NCBI RefSeq assembly: GCF_004348985.1
Contig: NZ_SMKW01000054.1
Coordinates: forward strand, 1 to 63,961
Source of the DNA: Saccharopolyspora elongata
GTDB taxonomy: Bacteria > Actinomycetota > Actinomycetes > Mycobacteriales > Pseudonocardiaceae
Length of the DNA stretch: 63,961 nt
Direction: 5' to 3'
Position numbers and translations under genes: made by a program
Part shown: positions 41,673 through 49,900 of the stretch, piece by piece
How positions within the stretch are numbered: position 1 is the first letter of the stretch
Layout of the letters: each line of letters begins with the position of its first letter
Notes under the pieces: model-generated
The model's input: the letters and a program-made list of their open reading frames with translations, nothing else
Told to the model about the DNA's origin: nothing
The model's database searches: none

Positions 41673-43376
41673 ATGCCCAAAGTTCCTGTCATGCAGGCCG
41701 TCGTCGACGTGCTGAAGTCCGAGGGCGTCGACATCACCTTCGGTTGCCCCGGTGCGGCGATCCTCCCGCTGTACGCGGCGATGGAGGACAGCGGCATCAA
41801 GCACCTGATCGTCCGCCACGAAGAGGGCGCGACCCACATGGCCGACGGCTGGGCACGCACCAACGGCAACGTCGGGGTCGCCATCGGCACCTCCGGCCCG
41901 GCTGGCACCAACATGATCACCGGCCTCTACACCGCGCAGGCGGACTCGATCCCGATCCTGTGCATCACCGGCCAGGCGGTGTCCACCAAGCTGCACCAGG
42001 AGGCGTTCCAGGCGGTCGACATCGTCGACATCGCCAAGCCCGTGACGAAGTGGGCGGTGCAGGTCAAGGAGGCCGCGCAGGCGCCGTGGATCTTCCGCGA
42101 GGCGTTCCGCGTCGCGCGGTCCGGCCGCCCCGGCCCGGTGCTGATCGACCTGCCGCTGGACGTGCAGAAGCAGGAGATCGAGTGGGACCCGGCGCTGGAC
42201 GCCCCGCTGCCGATCCCGGCCGTCGAGCCGCACCTGCCGCGGGTCGAGCGCGCCCTGGACCTGCTGCTGGAGGCCGACCGGCCGCTGATCCTCGCCGGTG
42301 GCGGTGTCATCCTCGGGGACGCCCACGAGCAGGTCCGCGAACTGGCCGAGCTGCTCGGCGTCCCGGTGCAGATCACGCTGATGGGCAAGGGATCCTTCCC
42401 GGAGGACCACGAGCTGTTCGCCGGCATGACCGGTATCCAGACCAGCCAGCGCTACGGCAACCAGTCGTTCCTGGAGGCCGACCTGGTGCTGGCGCTGGGC
42501 GCCCGCTTCGGCGACCGGCACACCGGTGCCCTGGACACCTACCGCGGTGAGCGCAAGTTCATCCACGTCGACATCGAGCCCACCCAGATCGGCAAGGTCT
42601 TCGGGCCGGACCTGGGCATCGTCTCGGACACCCGGCTGTTCCTGGACGCGCTGATCGAGGCCGCGCGCAAGCGCAACGCCAAGAAGGACTACTCCGAGTG
42701 GGTCTCCCGGGTCGGCGTGCTCAAGCAGACCCTTACCCGGCCGGACGACTACGACACCGTGCCGATCAAGGCGCCGCGGGTGTACCGGGAGATCAACCAG
42801 ATCTTCCCGCCGGAGGCGTACTTCGTCACCGCGATCGGCCTGTACCAGATCTGGGGCGGGCAGTTCCAGACCGCGCACCTGCCGCGGCACTACCAGGTGT
42901 GCGGCCAGGCCGGTCCGCTCGGCTGGGAGATCCCGGCGGCGATCGGCGTGAAGTCCGCCGAGCCGGACGCCGAGGTCGTCGCGGTGGTCGGTGACTACGG
43001 CTTCCAGTTCCTGGTCGAGGAGCTGGCGGTGGCCGCCCAGTACAACGTCCCGTTCGTGATCATCATGCTGAACAACGAGTACCTGGGCCTGATCCGCCAG
43101 GCCGAGGGCGACGCGTTCGGCATGAAGACCGAGGTGGACATCCACTACGACGAGTACGGCACCGACAACGTCAAGATCATGGAGGCCTACGGCTGCTCCG
43201 GCCGCCGGGTGTTCGAGCCCGGTGACCTGGTCGAGACCATCGAGTGGGCCCGCAAGGAGGCTGTCGCCACCAGCCGCCCGGTCCTGGTCGAGGTGATGAT
43301 CGAGCGGGAGGCCAACACGGCCCGGGGCATCCGCATCGACGCCATGATCGAGCCGGAGCCGGTGCCCAACGCGTAA
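41673..43376 (+). CDS. gcl: glyoxylate carboligase (tartronate-semialdehyde synthase)
   Basis: 567 residues, ThDP-dependent. Joins two glyoxylates to tartronate semialdehyde and CO2. The full-length match to Gcl is clear: CPGAAILPLY, GTSGPAGTNMITGLY, LHQEAFQAVDIVDIAKPV, NCGQAGPLGW-type VCGQAGPLGWEIPAAIG, and the Mg/ThDP region GDYGFQF...NNEYLGLIRQ. Residue 50 (in IVRHEEGATH) is Glu, where E. coli Gcl has the unusual Val51. GAGAGGAAG precedes the ATG. Confidence 0.93.
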   Translation: MPKVPVMQAVVDVLKSEGVDITFGCPGAAILPLYAAMEDSGIKHLIVRHEEGATHMADGWARTNGNVGVAIGTSGPAGTNMITGLYTAQADSIPILCITGQAVSTKLHQEAFQAVDIVDIAKPVTKWAVQVKEAAQAPWIFREAFRVARSGRPGPVLIDLPLDVQKQEIEWDPALDAPLPIPAVEPHLPRVERALDLLLEADRPLILAGGGVILGDAHEQVRELAELLGVPVQITLMGKGSFPEDHELFAGMTGIQTSQRYGNQSFLEADLVLALGARFGDRHTGALDTYRGERKFIHVDIEPTQIGKVFGPDLGIVSDTRLFLDALIEAARKRNAKKDYSEWVSRVGVLKQTLTRPDDYDTVPIKAPRVYREINQIFPPEAYFVTAIGLYQIWGGQFQTAHLPRHYQVCGQAGPLGWEIPAAIGVKSAEPDAEVVAVVGDYGFQFLVEELAVAAQYNVPFVIIMLNNEYLGLIRQAEGDAFGMKTEVDIHYDEYGTDNVKIMEAYGCSGRRVFEPGDLVETIEWARKEAVATSRPVLVEVMIEREANTARGIRIDAMIEPEPVPNA

Positions 43377-43647
43377 TGGTCCTCGGGGTGCGGAGGCTGG
43401 CCGACGCGTACGGGAACCGTGTCGGTTGGTCCTGTCACACACTCCCGCACCCCAGGCGGGGCTTCAGGGCGGCCCTGCGCGAGGTGCGCTCGCCGGCGAC
43501 GCGCGGTGGCGTGGTCGGCGAGCGTGCCCCGCATTTCCCACGGACGGGGTCCTCGGGTGGAATATCCGTAAGACCCCTTGGTGTCCTCCGCCGGGTTCGT
43601 GCCGGGCGTCCCGGCGGAGGATGCCGCCCTAGCGATCGGAGTTGGTT

Positions 43648-44769
43648 GTGCCAGGACCCGTCCTCATCGCGCCGGACAAGTTCAAGGGCTCGCTGACGGC
43701 GCCGCAAGTCGCCGAGGCGGTGGCCGCCGGGCTGCGCCGGGCCCGACCCGACGCGCAGGTGCGCTTGGCGCCGGTGGCCGACGGCGGGGACGGCACCGTG
43801 CAGGCCGCGCTGGCCAGCGGATACGCGCCGATTCCGGTGCGGGTCGCGGGCCCGGTCGGCGAGCCGGTGGACACCGAGATCGCGATCAGCGGCGACACCG
43901 CCGTGGTCGAGCTGGCCTCGGCTTCGGGGCTGGCACTGCTCGACCCGGAAGAGCTCGCCCCGCTGGCGGCCTCCAGTGAGGGCACCGGCGAGGCGATCCT
44001 GATGGCTTTGGACGCGGGAGCGCGGACCGTGGTGCTCGGCGTTGGTGGCAGTGCGAGCACCGACGGCGGCGCCGGAATGCTCACCGTCCTGGGGGCGCGG
44101 GTCTTGGACGCTGCGGATAACCCGTTGCCCCCAGGCGGTGGACCACTGAGCCGAGTGGCCACAGTGGACCTTTCTGGCCTGGACCCCCGGCTGGCCGAAA
44201 CCGAATTCATCCTCGCGTCCGATGTGGACAACCCGCTGCTCGGCGAGCGCGGTGCGGCGCACGTGTACGGGCCGCAGAAGGGCGCGGACCCGGAACAGGT
44301 CCGCTTCCTGGACGAGGCGCTGGGCAACTGGTCGCGCGCGGTACTGGCCGCGGGCGGCCGCGACGTCGCCGAGCAGCCGGGTGCCGGGGCGGCCGGCGGC
44401 GTCGGCTACGGCGCGCTCGCGGTGCTGGGCGCGCGGATGCGGCCGGGCGTGGACGTGATCCTGGAGCTGATCGACTTCGACCGGCAGCTCGAGGGCGCGG
44501 GCCTGGTGATCATCGGCGAGGGCGCCATCGACGAGCAGACCCTGCACGGCAAGGGCCCGGCCGGAGTCGCCGCCCGAGCCCGCGAAGCGGGCGTGCCGGT
44601 GGTGGCGATCGCGGGACGCTGCGACCTGACGCCGGAGCGCCTCCGCGAAGCGGGCGTCGAAGCGGCGTACGCGCTGACCGACATCGAGCCGGACCCGCAG
44701 CGCTGCATCCGCGAAGCGGCGACGCTCCTGGTCGACCTCGGCGAACGCCTCGCCCAGAACCACCTGTAG
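43648..44769 (+). CDS. glycerate kinase (GarK/GlxK type)
   Basis: 373 residues. Phosphorylates glycerate to phosphoglycerate, delivering glyoxylate carbon to glycolysis. Family motifs: IAPDKFKGSLTA, PVADGGDGTVQA, GVGGSASTDGGAGML and TGEGAIDEQTLHGK-like GEGAIDEQTLHGKGP. GTG 43648 is chosen because GGAG lies six bases upstream. The 271-bp gap after gcl shows no gene or clear promoter. Confidence 0.93.
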   Translation: MPGPVLIAPDKFKGSLTAPQVAEAVAAGLRRARPDAQVRLAPVADGGDGTVQAALASGYAPIPVRVAGPVGEPVDTEIAISGDTAVVELASASGLALLDPEELAPLAASSEGTGEAILMALDAGARTVVLGVGGSASTDGGAGMLTVLGARVLDAADNPLPPGGGPLSRVATVDLSGLDPRLAETEFILASDVDNPLLGERGAAHVYGPQKGADPEQVRFLDEALGNWSRAVLAAGGRDVAEQPGAGAAGGVGYGALAVLGARMRPGVDVILELIDFDRQLEGAGLVIIGEGAIDEQTLHGKGPAGVAARAREAGVPVVAIAGRCDLTPERLREAGVEAAYALTDIEPDPQRCIREAATLLVDLGERLAQNHL

Positions 44770-44793
44770 GAACGGCCCCGCGGCAGAACGCCC

Positions 44794-44925
44794 CCAATTT
44801 TGCCTAAAATCGGAAACCCCACCCGGCACCGTGCCAGGTGAGGTTTCCGATTTTGCCTAAAATTGGGAACCGCCGTCGCCGCACCGCAGCGTTGAGAACC
44901 TCCCGATTTTGCCTAAAATTGGGAG
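44794..44925. repeat. cluster of three GATTTTGCCTAAAATTG units
   Basis: Units at 44794-44813, 44845-44869 and 44900-44925, in the convergent gap between the glycerate kinase and GntR genes. The second and third have the same orientation. A small hairpin (CCGGCAC/GTGCC) lies between the first two. Confidence 0.75.
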
Positions 44926-44964
44926 GACTTCGGTCCTCGGCGGAGCACGGCCCCTGGCTCGGCG

Positions 44965-45621
44965 TCAGGCGTCGAAGAGGAGGCGGAGGGCCGTGTCCCT
45001 GTTGTGGTGGATGTGGCGGATCGCTTCGGCCGACGCCCGGGCCGGGTCGCCGGAGGCGATCGCCTCGTAGAGGTTCGTGTGCTCCAGGCACAGCTCTTCG
45101 GGGTCGTCGACCTGCCGGAATAGCCAGTGCAGGCGGCCCTGGAGCGGGTCCAGCATGCCCGCCAGCAGGTGGTGGTCCGCCAGCCGCACGATCTCGTCGT
45201 GGAAGTCCCCGTTCGCCTTGCCCACCGCCTGCAGGTCGCCGCCCTGCAACGCCTTGTCCGCCCGGGCGAGGTGCCGCTGCAGCGCCCGCAGGCCGCGCGC
45301 GTCGGCCTTGCTAGCCGCCAGCCGGCACGCCAGGCTCTCCAGCGCTTCGCGCACGTCGAAGAGCTCCTCGACGTCGCGGCGCTCTAGGCGTCGCACGATG
45401 ACGCCGCGCCGCGCGACGTCTTCGACGAACCCCTCGACCCGCAGCGTGCGCAGCGCTTCGCGCACCGGCACCCGCGAAACAGCCAGCTCCGCGGCGAGCT
45501 CGCGCTCGACGATCCGGTCGCCCGGCGCGAACCGGCCGTCGATGATGCGGTTGCGGATCTCCTCGCAGACCTGGTCGCGCAGCGGCCGGTCGCGGGAACC
45601 CAACGGGACCGGCTGGGCCAC
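44965..45621 (-). CDS. GntR-family (FCD) regulator
   Basis: 218 residues. Winged helix-turn-helix of FadR type (IRNRIIDGRFAPGDRIVERE, LAVSRVPVREALRTL) and an all-helical FCD effector domain with the metal-binding His pattern (DFHDEIVRLADHH, EAIRHIHHNR). GGAG precedes the GTG. It ends the MFS-racemase-deacetylase series and likely controls it through GGTATACC at 49465-49472. Confidence 0.87.
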   Translation of the reverse strand: MAQPVPLGSRDRPLRDQVCEEIRNRIIDGRFAPGDRIVERELAAELAVSRVPVREALRTLRVEGFVEDVARRGVIVRRLERRDVEELFDVREALESLACRLAASKADARGLRALQRHLARADKALQGGDLQAVGKANGDFHDEIVRLADHHLLAGMLDPLQGRLHWLFRQVDDPEELCLEHTNLYEAIASGDPARASAEAIRHIHHNRDTALRLLFDA

Positions 45622-45685
45622 GTCCGCTCCTTCCCCTCAACACTCGCCCCAAAGCGTAGTCAGTCGCATCCCCGGACGAGATCCG

Positions 45686-45750
45686 CAGTTTCAATTGAAA
45701 CTGCCAACCCGCCGGAGTGGTGGGGCGCAGTTTCAATTGAACTGCGCCCC
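45686..45750. repeat. CAGTTTCAATTGAA palindrome pair
   Basis: CAGTTTCAATTGAAACTG (45686-45703, perfect) and, 22 bases on, GCGCAGTTTCAATTGAACTGCGC within a longer palindrome (45722-45750), lacking one A of the first. Related to the ATTTCAATGGAAAT family. Located after the deacetylase stop. Confidence 0.7.
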
Positions 45751-45755
45751 ACCCG

Positions 45756-46664
45756 TCACGGGCCGGCGGGGGACGGCCGGCCGGGTTCGGCGAACGGGTA
45801 GCGGTTGCGGAAGTCGGCCGCGGCCTCTTCGAAGGTGACGAAGCGGACCCCGTCCAGGGAACGCCAGTAGTCGATGAGCCGTTCCAGCATCAGCAGCACC
45901 TGAGGCCGCCCGGAGACGTCCGGGTGCAGGGTGACCGGGAAGACGCCGTAGTCGAACTCGCGGTACACCCACTCGAACTGGTCCCGCCACAGCTGCTCGA
46001 CGTCGCGCGGGCTGACGAAGCCGTGCGAGTTCGCCGCGTGCTTGTTGAACAGCATCGGCGGCAGGTCGTCGACGTACCAGTTGCCGCAGAACTCCACCAG
46101 GTCCACCTCGTGGCCGTGCTGCAGCGGCTTCATCCACGATTCGGCGGGACCGGCGAAGTCGATCTTCGTCCAGGAGTCGCCGACCCGCGCGTAGAACGGG
46201 TGGAAGTCGTTGTAGTTCTGGCTGTGGTCGTAGCTGAAGCCGTTCTCCATCAGCAGCGCGGCGGTGTACTCGGACATCTCCCACCACGGCGCGACGTAGC
46301 CGCGCGGGCGGCGGCCGCTGGCCTTCTCCACCAGCTCGATGCACTTCAGCAGCACGTCGCGTTCCTGCTGTTCGGTCATCTGCACGGGGTTCTCGTGCGA
46401 GTAGCCGTGCGCGCCGATCTCGTGCCCGGCGTCGACCACCGCCCGCACCTGGTCCGGGAAGGTCTCGATGGAGTGACCGGGGATGAACCAGGTCGTGGGG
46501 ATCTCGTAGCGCTCGAAGAGCTTCAGCATCCGGGGCGTGCCGACCTCGCCGGCGAACACGCCGCGCTGGATGTCGTTGGGCGAGTCCTCGCCGCCGTAGG
46601 AGCCGAGCCACCCGGCGACGGCGTCGACGTCCACCCCGAGGCAGATCTGGATGTCCTTGCTCAT
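45756..46664 (-). CDS. polysaccharide-deacetylase-fold hydrolase (PuuE-like)
   Basis: 302 residues. NodB-type fold with an acidic GVDVDA start, the metal His pair in GAHGYSHENPVQM and RPRGYVAPWWEM. No signal peptide, so it is cytosolic, unlike wall deacetylases. Cytosolic members include PuuE allantoinase and HpPgdA-like enzymes. GAGGAAAGG precedes the ATG. Its place beside a racemase-like gene and allB suggests a ureide, hydantoin or amide substrate; this is inference. Confidence 0.72.
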   Translation of the reverse strand: MSKDIQICLGVDVDAVAGWLGSYGGEDSPNDIQRGVFAGEVGTPRMLKLFERYEIPTTWFIPGHSIETFPDQVRAVVDAGHEIGAHGYSHENPVQMTEQQERDVLLKCIELVEKASGRRPRGYVAPWWEMSEYTAALLMENGFSYDHSQNYNDFHPFYARVGDSWTKIDFAGPAESWMKPLQHGHEVDLVEFCGNWYVDDLPPMLFNKHAANSHGFVSPRDVEQLWRDQFEWVYREFDYGVFPVTLHPDVSGRPQVLLMLERLIDYWRSLDGVRFVTFEEAAADFRNRYPFAEPGRPSPAGP

Positions 46665-46691
46665 TTGCCTTTCCTCGCAATCGTTCGGTTC

Positions 46692-46738
46692 GGGTCGTGA
46701 GTGCTGGTGGCCGCCAGGGCGGCCATTGCCACTCACGA
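46692..46738. repeat. CGTGAGTG-type hairpin, copy 6
   Basis: GTCGTGAGTGCTGGTGGCC ... GGCCATTGCCACTCACGA between the racemase-GAF stop and the deacetylase start. Confidence 0.72.
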
Positions 46739-46749
46739 GGCGGGGCGGC

Positions 46750-47889
46750 TCACGGCGTCAGCAGGGCCCTGACCTCGGCTGCCGCGGTCTCGGTGGCCTG
46801 GACGTCCGCCGGGCGCCAGTCGCGCTCCGTGAGGCTGTGCACCGACAGCCAGCCCGCCATGGCGCCATCGACCTCGACCGGCGCGAGCATCTGGGCCTGC
46901 ACGCCGTAGGTCTCGATCAGCGCCTGCGGCGGCTGCGGGTCCGCCCGGAAGTGCGGCTGCACCAGCGTGCGGCGGTGTTCTTCCAGCCACTGCACGGTGT
47001 TCAGCTTCCGCTGGTCCAGGCCCGGGTCGTGCTGGATCGTGCGCACCCCGGGCCCGGTGTCCTCCGCCGCGGCGAGGTCGACGCCGAGCCGCTGGGACGG
47101 CAGGTCGAGCCGCATCGTCGTCCGGTCGGCGCCGGTCGCCTCCCGCAGCGAGGCGCAGATCCGCTTCAGCGCCGCACGCGTCGAGCCCGAAAGCAGCACG
47201 CTGCCGCGGTCGATCGGGACAGCGGCGCCGAGCACGTCCAGCGCCTTCCACAGCGTCGCGGAAACGCTGTCCAGCACCGGGATTCCGGCCTTCGCCTCCA
47301 GTTCGGCCGCGACGAACGCGCCGCGAAGGTTCGTGCACACCAGCGACACGGCGTGCACATCGTCGGCGGCTGCTTCGATCATCGAGGCCAACCGCTGTTC
47401 GGGGACGTTGCCGAAGCTGAAGTTGTCGGTGATGTCGAGCCGCTCGTCGTTGACGACCTCGATGCCTTCCGCGGCGTAGGTTTCGGCGATCTTCGCGGTG
47501 ACGTCGCCGGTGTACGGCGTGACCAGGCCGAGCCGTGTGACGCCGAAGGCGCGGAAGGAGTCCAGCAGCGCCAGGGTCGACGTGGTGGCCGGCACCCCGC
47601 ACGCCGCCGAGATCGCGGCGCTGACCTGCCGGTCGTAGTCGAGCCCGAGCCACGAGCCCGCGGTCCCGTTCCACACCACCACGTCCACGGCGGCGTCCCG
47701 GAGCAGCTCGGCGGCGGCCGACATCCGCTCCAGCGAGAACTGGCTGTTCTCCTTGTCGGACAGTGAGATCGCGGTGACCGGCAACCTGCTGAAGTGGACG
47801 CTCACGTCCTCGACGCCGGACAGCAGCCGGTAGGTGACGGGTTCCAGCACGGTGTTGGACGACGGCGTCAGCATTCCGATGCGTGGCAT
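46750..47889 (-). CDS. Asp/Glu/hydantoin racemase-family domain fused to GAF
   Basis: 379 residues. Residues 1-235 match the maleate isomerase/arylmalonate decarboxylase branch (GMLTPSSNTVLEPV, LGLVTPYTGDV, VSLVCTNLRG). The second Cys (C185) is kept, but the first catalytic position is Asn74 (VVWNGTAGSW), so it cannot be a two-base racemase. A decarboxylase-like or single-Cys isomerase chemistry is likely. Residues about 240-379 form a GAF sensor domain. AAAGGA precedes the ATG. Confidence 0.75.
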   Translation of the reverse strand: MPRIGMLTPSSNTVLEPVTYRLLSGVEDVSVHFSRLPVTAISLSDKENSQFSLERMSAAAELLRDAAVDVVVWNGTAGSWLGLDYDRQVSAAISAACGVPATTSTLALLDSFRAFGVTRLGLVTPYTGDVTAKIAETYAAEGIEVVNDERLDITDNFSFGNVPEQRLASMIEAAADDVHAVSLVCTNLRGAFVAAELEAKAGIPVLDSVSATLWKALDVLGAAVPIDRGSVLLSGSTRAALKRICASLREATGADRTTMRLDLPSQRLGVDLAAAEDTGPGVRTIQHDPGLDQRKLNTVQWLEEHRRTLVQPHFRADPQPPQALIETYGVQAQMLAPVEVDGAMAGWLSVHSLTERDWRPADVQATETAAAEVRALLTP

Positions 47890-47919
47890 GTCATTCCTTT
47901 CAGCACTGCTTTGGACTTG

Positions 47920-48078
47920 GTCTTGTCTTTCAAGCGGCGCAGCCGCTTAGCCCACCTGCTCGACTTGCACCGCCGCGGGTTCTCAGGAGGCTTCTCGCGA
48001 GGACAGCCCCGATGCCGCGTATTGGTCATACGTAAGTCGGGGATCCCGGAGTCGAGAAGGCTTCTGAGGTTCCGCTAC
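47920..48078 (-). repeat. dispersed ~165-bp repeat, copy B (upstream of racemase-GAF gene)
   Basis: Minus-strand copy of the repeat at 6493-6659, ending 30 bases before the racemase start codon. It fills most of the 225-bp gap between the MFS and racemase genes. Shared blocks are GTAGCGGAACCTCAGA, TGAGAACCCGC and GTGGGCTAAGCGGCT. Confidence 0.6.
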
Positions 48079-48114
48079 CTGCACCGCTGCGCAAGCCGAG
48101 TCCGGAGACCGCAG

Positions 48115-49419
48115 TCATGCGGGGAGGCGCTTGGTGTAGTCGAGGGTGAGCACCGCGGCGGTCATGATCAATCCCGCGCCGACGAAGTAGAGCAGTGCCC
48201 AGGTGTAGCTGCCGGTCGCGCCGACGATGAAGCCCACCAGCATCGGGGTGAGGATGCCCGCGATGTTGCCGCTGAGGTTCATCGCGCCGCCGAGCGCACC
48301 GGCGTTCTCCCGGCCGCCGAGCAGCGACGGCACGCTCCACATGAGGCCGACCCAGCGCAGGAAGAACAGCACGATCGACAGCAGCGTCACGGCCGCGATC
48401 GGGCCGGGCACCAGCGTCACGCCGAGCAGTCCGAGCACGACCGCCACGCCGGCGACGCCGAGCAGCGTGCGCATCACGACGTTGCCGTTGCGGCCGCGGG
48501 CCCGCCAGGCGTCGGCTAGCCAGCCACCGATCAGCTCGCCCACGAAACCGGCGCCGAAGATGACGAAGGTGGACCAGCCGATCGTCTTGATGTCGAAGCC
48601 CTTGGACTCCGACAGGTACAGCGGCCCCCAGGTCAGCAGGCCGTAGAACACGCCGTTGAAGCCCAGCCACGCGGCGCACATCGCCCAGAACGACCGGAAC
48701 TTCAGGTAGCGGCGCAGGGGGCGCCGACCGCCGACGGCGCCCGCGGCGCGGTCCTCGGCGGCGTGCGAGGTCTCGATGTCGGTGGCCTCGGCGTCGTTCA
48801 CGCCCGGGTGGCTGCGCGGGTGGTCCCGGAGGTACCACCAGGCCCACACGCCCATCAGCACGGTGACCGCGCCGGCGACGATGAACGCGGGCCGCCAGCC
48901 GCCGGTCGTCGCGATCAGCCAGGAGATCGCGATGCCGCCGACGCCCGCGCCCAACGGCGCACCGGCGTCGAGGATGACCGCGCCGCGGCCGCGTTCCCGC
49001 AGCGGCATCCAGATGGCGTTGAGCTTGCCGCCGGCCGGCATCACCGGCGCTTCGGTGGCGCCGAGCAGGGCTCGCATCCCAAGCAGCGCGCCCGGGCCGG
49101 GGGCGGTCGCGGTGAGCGCGGTGGCCGCGCCCCAGGCGATGCACGAGCTGCCGACCATCCGGCGCGGGCCGAAGCGGTCGATCAGCCAGCCGCTGGGCAG
49201 CTGCATCAGGGCGTAGGTCCAGAAGAAGGCGGCCAGCAGGATGCCGGTGAGCTCGTCGGAGAGCCCGAACTCCTTCTTGATCAGCGGCAGCGCCACCGAG
49301 ATGGAGCCGCGGTCGACGTAGTTGATGGTCACGATCGCCAGGAGCAGCAGGAAGATCTTCCAGCGGACCCGGGTCGGTCTGGTCCCGGTGTCCGTGAGGG
49401 TTCCCGATGTCTGTGTCAC
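48115..49419 (-). CDS. MFS transporter of the anion/ureide (ACS) type
   Basis: 434 residues, 12 hydrophobic segments. Helix 1 carries INYVDRGSISVALP and the loop 2-3 motif GWLIDRFGPRRM, both typical of the anion:cation symporter family (hexuronate, galactonate, allantoate carriers). GTG start with GGAGA upstream. First gene of the minus-strand series MFS, racemase-GAF, deacetylase, GntR. Its substrate is presumably what that branch degrades. Confidence 0.85.
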   Translation of the reverse strand: MTQTSGTLTDTGTRPTRVRWKIFLLLLAIVTINYVDRGSISVALPLIKKEFGLSDELTGILLAAFFWTYALMQLPSGWLIDRFGPRRMVGSSCIAWGAATALTATAPGPGALLGMRALLGATEAPVMPAGGKLNAIWMPLRERGRGAVILDAGAPLGAGVGGIAISWLIATTGGWRPAFIVAGAVTVLMGVWAWWYLRDHPRSHPGVNDAEATDIETSHAAEDRAAGAVGGRRPLRRYLKFRSFWAMCAAWLGFNGVFYGLLTWGPLYLSESKGFDIKTIGWSTFVIFGAGFVGELIGGWLADAWRARGRNGNVVMRTLLGVAGVAVVLGLLGVTLVPGPIAAVTLLSIVLFFLRWVGLMWSVPSLLGGRENAGALGGAMNLSGNIAGILTPMLVGFIVGATGSYTWALLYFVGAGLIMTAAVLTLDYTKRLPA

Positions 49420-49455
49420 GTCTGGTCTCCAAACGACGAGGAGGAGCCGGGCGAT

Positions 49456-49475
49456 TTGGGATGCGGTATACCAAA
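49456..49475. promoter_or_regulatory. GGTATACC element upstream of MFS gene
   Basis: GGTATACC at 49465-49472, within flanks TTTGG ... CCAAA (49456-49475), 45 bases before the MFS start. GTATAC-cored palindromes are typical targets of FCD-type GntR regulators such as the one at 44965. Confidence 0.45.
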
Positions 49476-49622
49476 CATCGTGCCGGGACCCATGTCAATG
49501 CCTGGGAAAATACGAATCGGTGACCGGCGTGAAGAAATAGTTTCAGGTCCGTCCGGGGAGGCCGCGCTGAATCGATGCTCCGGCGTCGCCCCTTGACGAC
49601 CGCGCGGCGCGTACCGTTAACT

Positions 49623-49660
49623 TTCCAGAAAACGATAAGTATACTTCGCGATACGGAAAG
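49623..49660. promoter_or_regulatory. shared twin operator, MFS/allB copy, in a 526-bp intergenic region
   Basis: CGATAAGTATACTTCGCGAT then ACGGAAAG; on the minus strand TTTCCGTATCGCGAAG followed by TTATCGTTTTCTGGAAA, about 21 bases centre to centre. The hyi promoter shows the same two elements (reverse complement TTTCGTTATGCGGAAG and TTTCGTACAACGATA). The remainder of 49420-49945 has no supported gene. Confidence 0.5.
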
Positions 49661-49900
49661 CCATGGTTCAACGCGGCGAACGCTCGCGCCCAGCGGGCGC
49701 CGCGCCGTTCTCCTGGCCGATCGGCGTGCTTCTCGCGAACGGTGCCGCCGAACCGACCGGCGCGCCGCATCGGCCCGGCGCTCGCACCATGGGAATCGCG
49801 AGCGGCGCACCGCGGGTCAGGTCCGGGTCGACGGCCCGTTCACCCCGGTAGAAGTGGCGAACGGTCCGTTCGCTCCATCCCCTTGACCGGAACCGCACCA

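Noticed and set aside
43377..43647. Gene or leader between gcl and glycerate kinase
   Set aside because: No frame with a plausible start and composition, and no clear hairpin or promoter. I see nothing firm here.
44794..44925. CRISPR-like array of three palindromes
   Set aside because: Units are only about 20-26 bp, spacers are unequal, orientation of the first differs and no cas genes are present.
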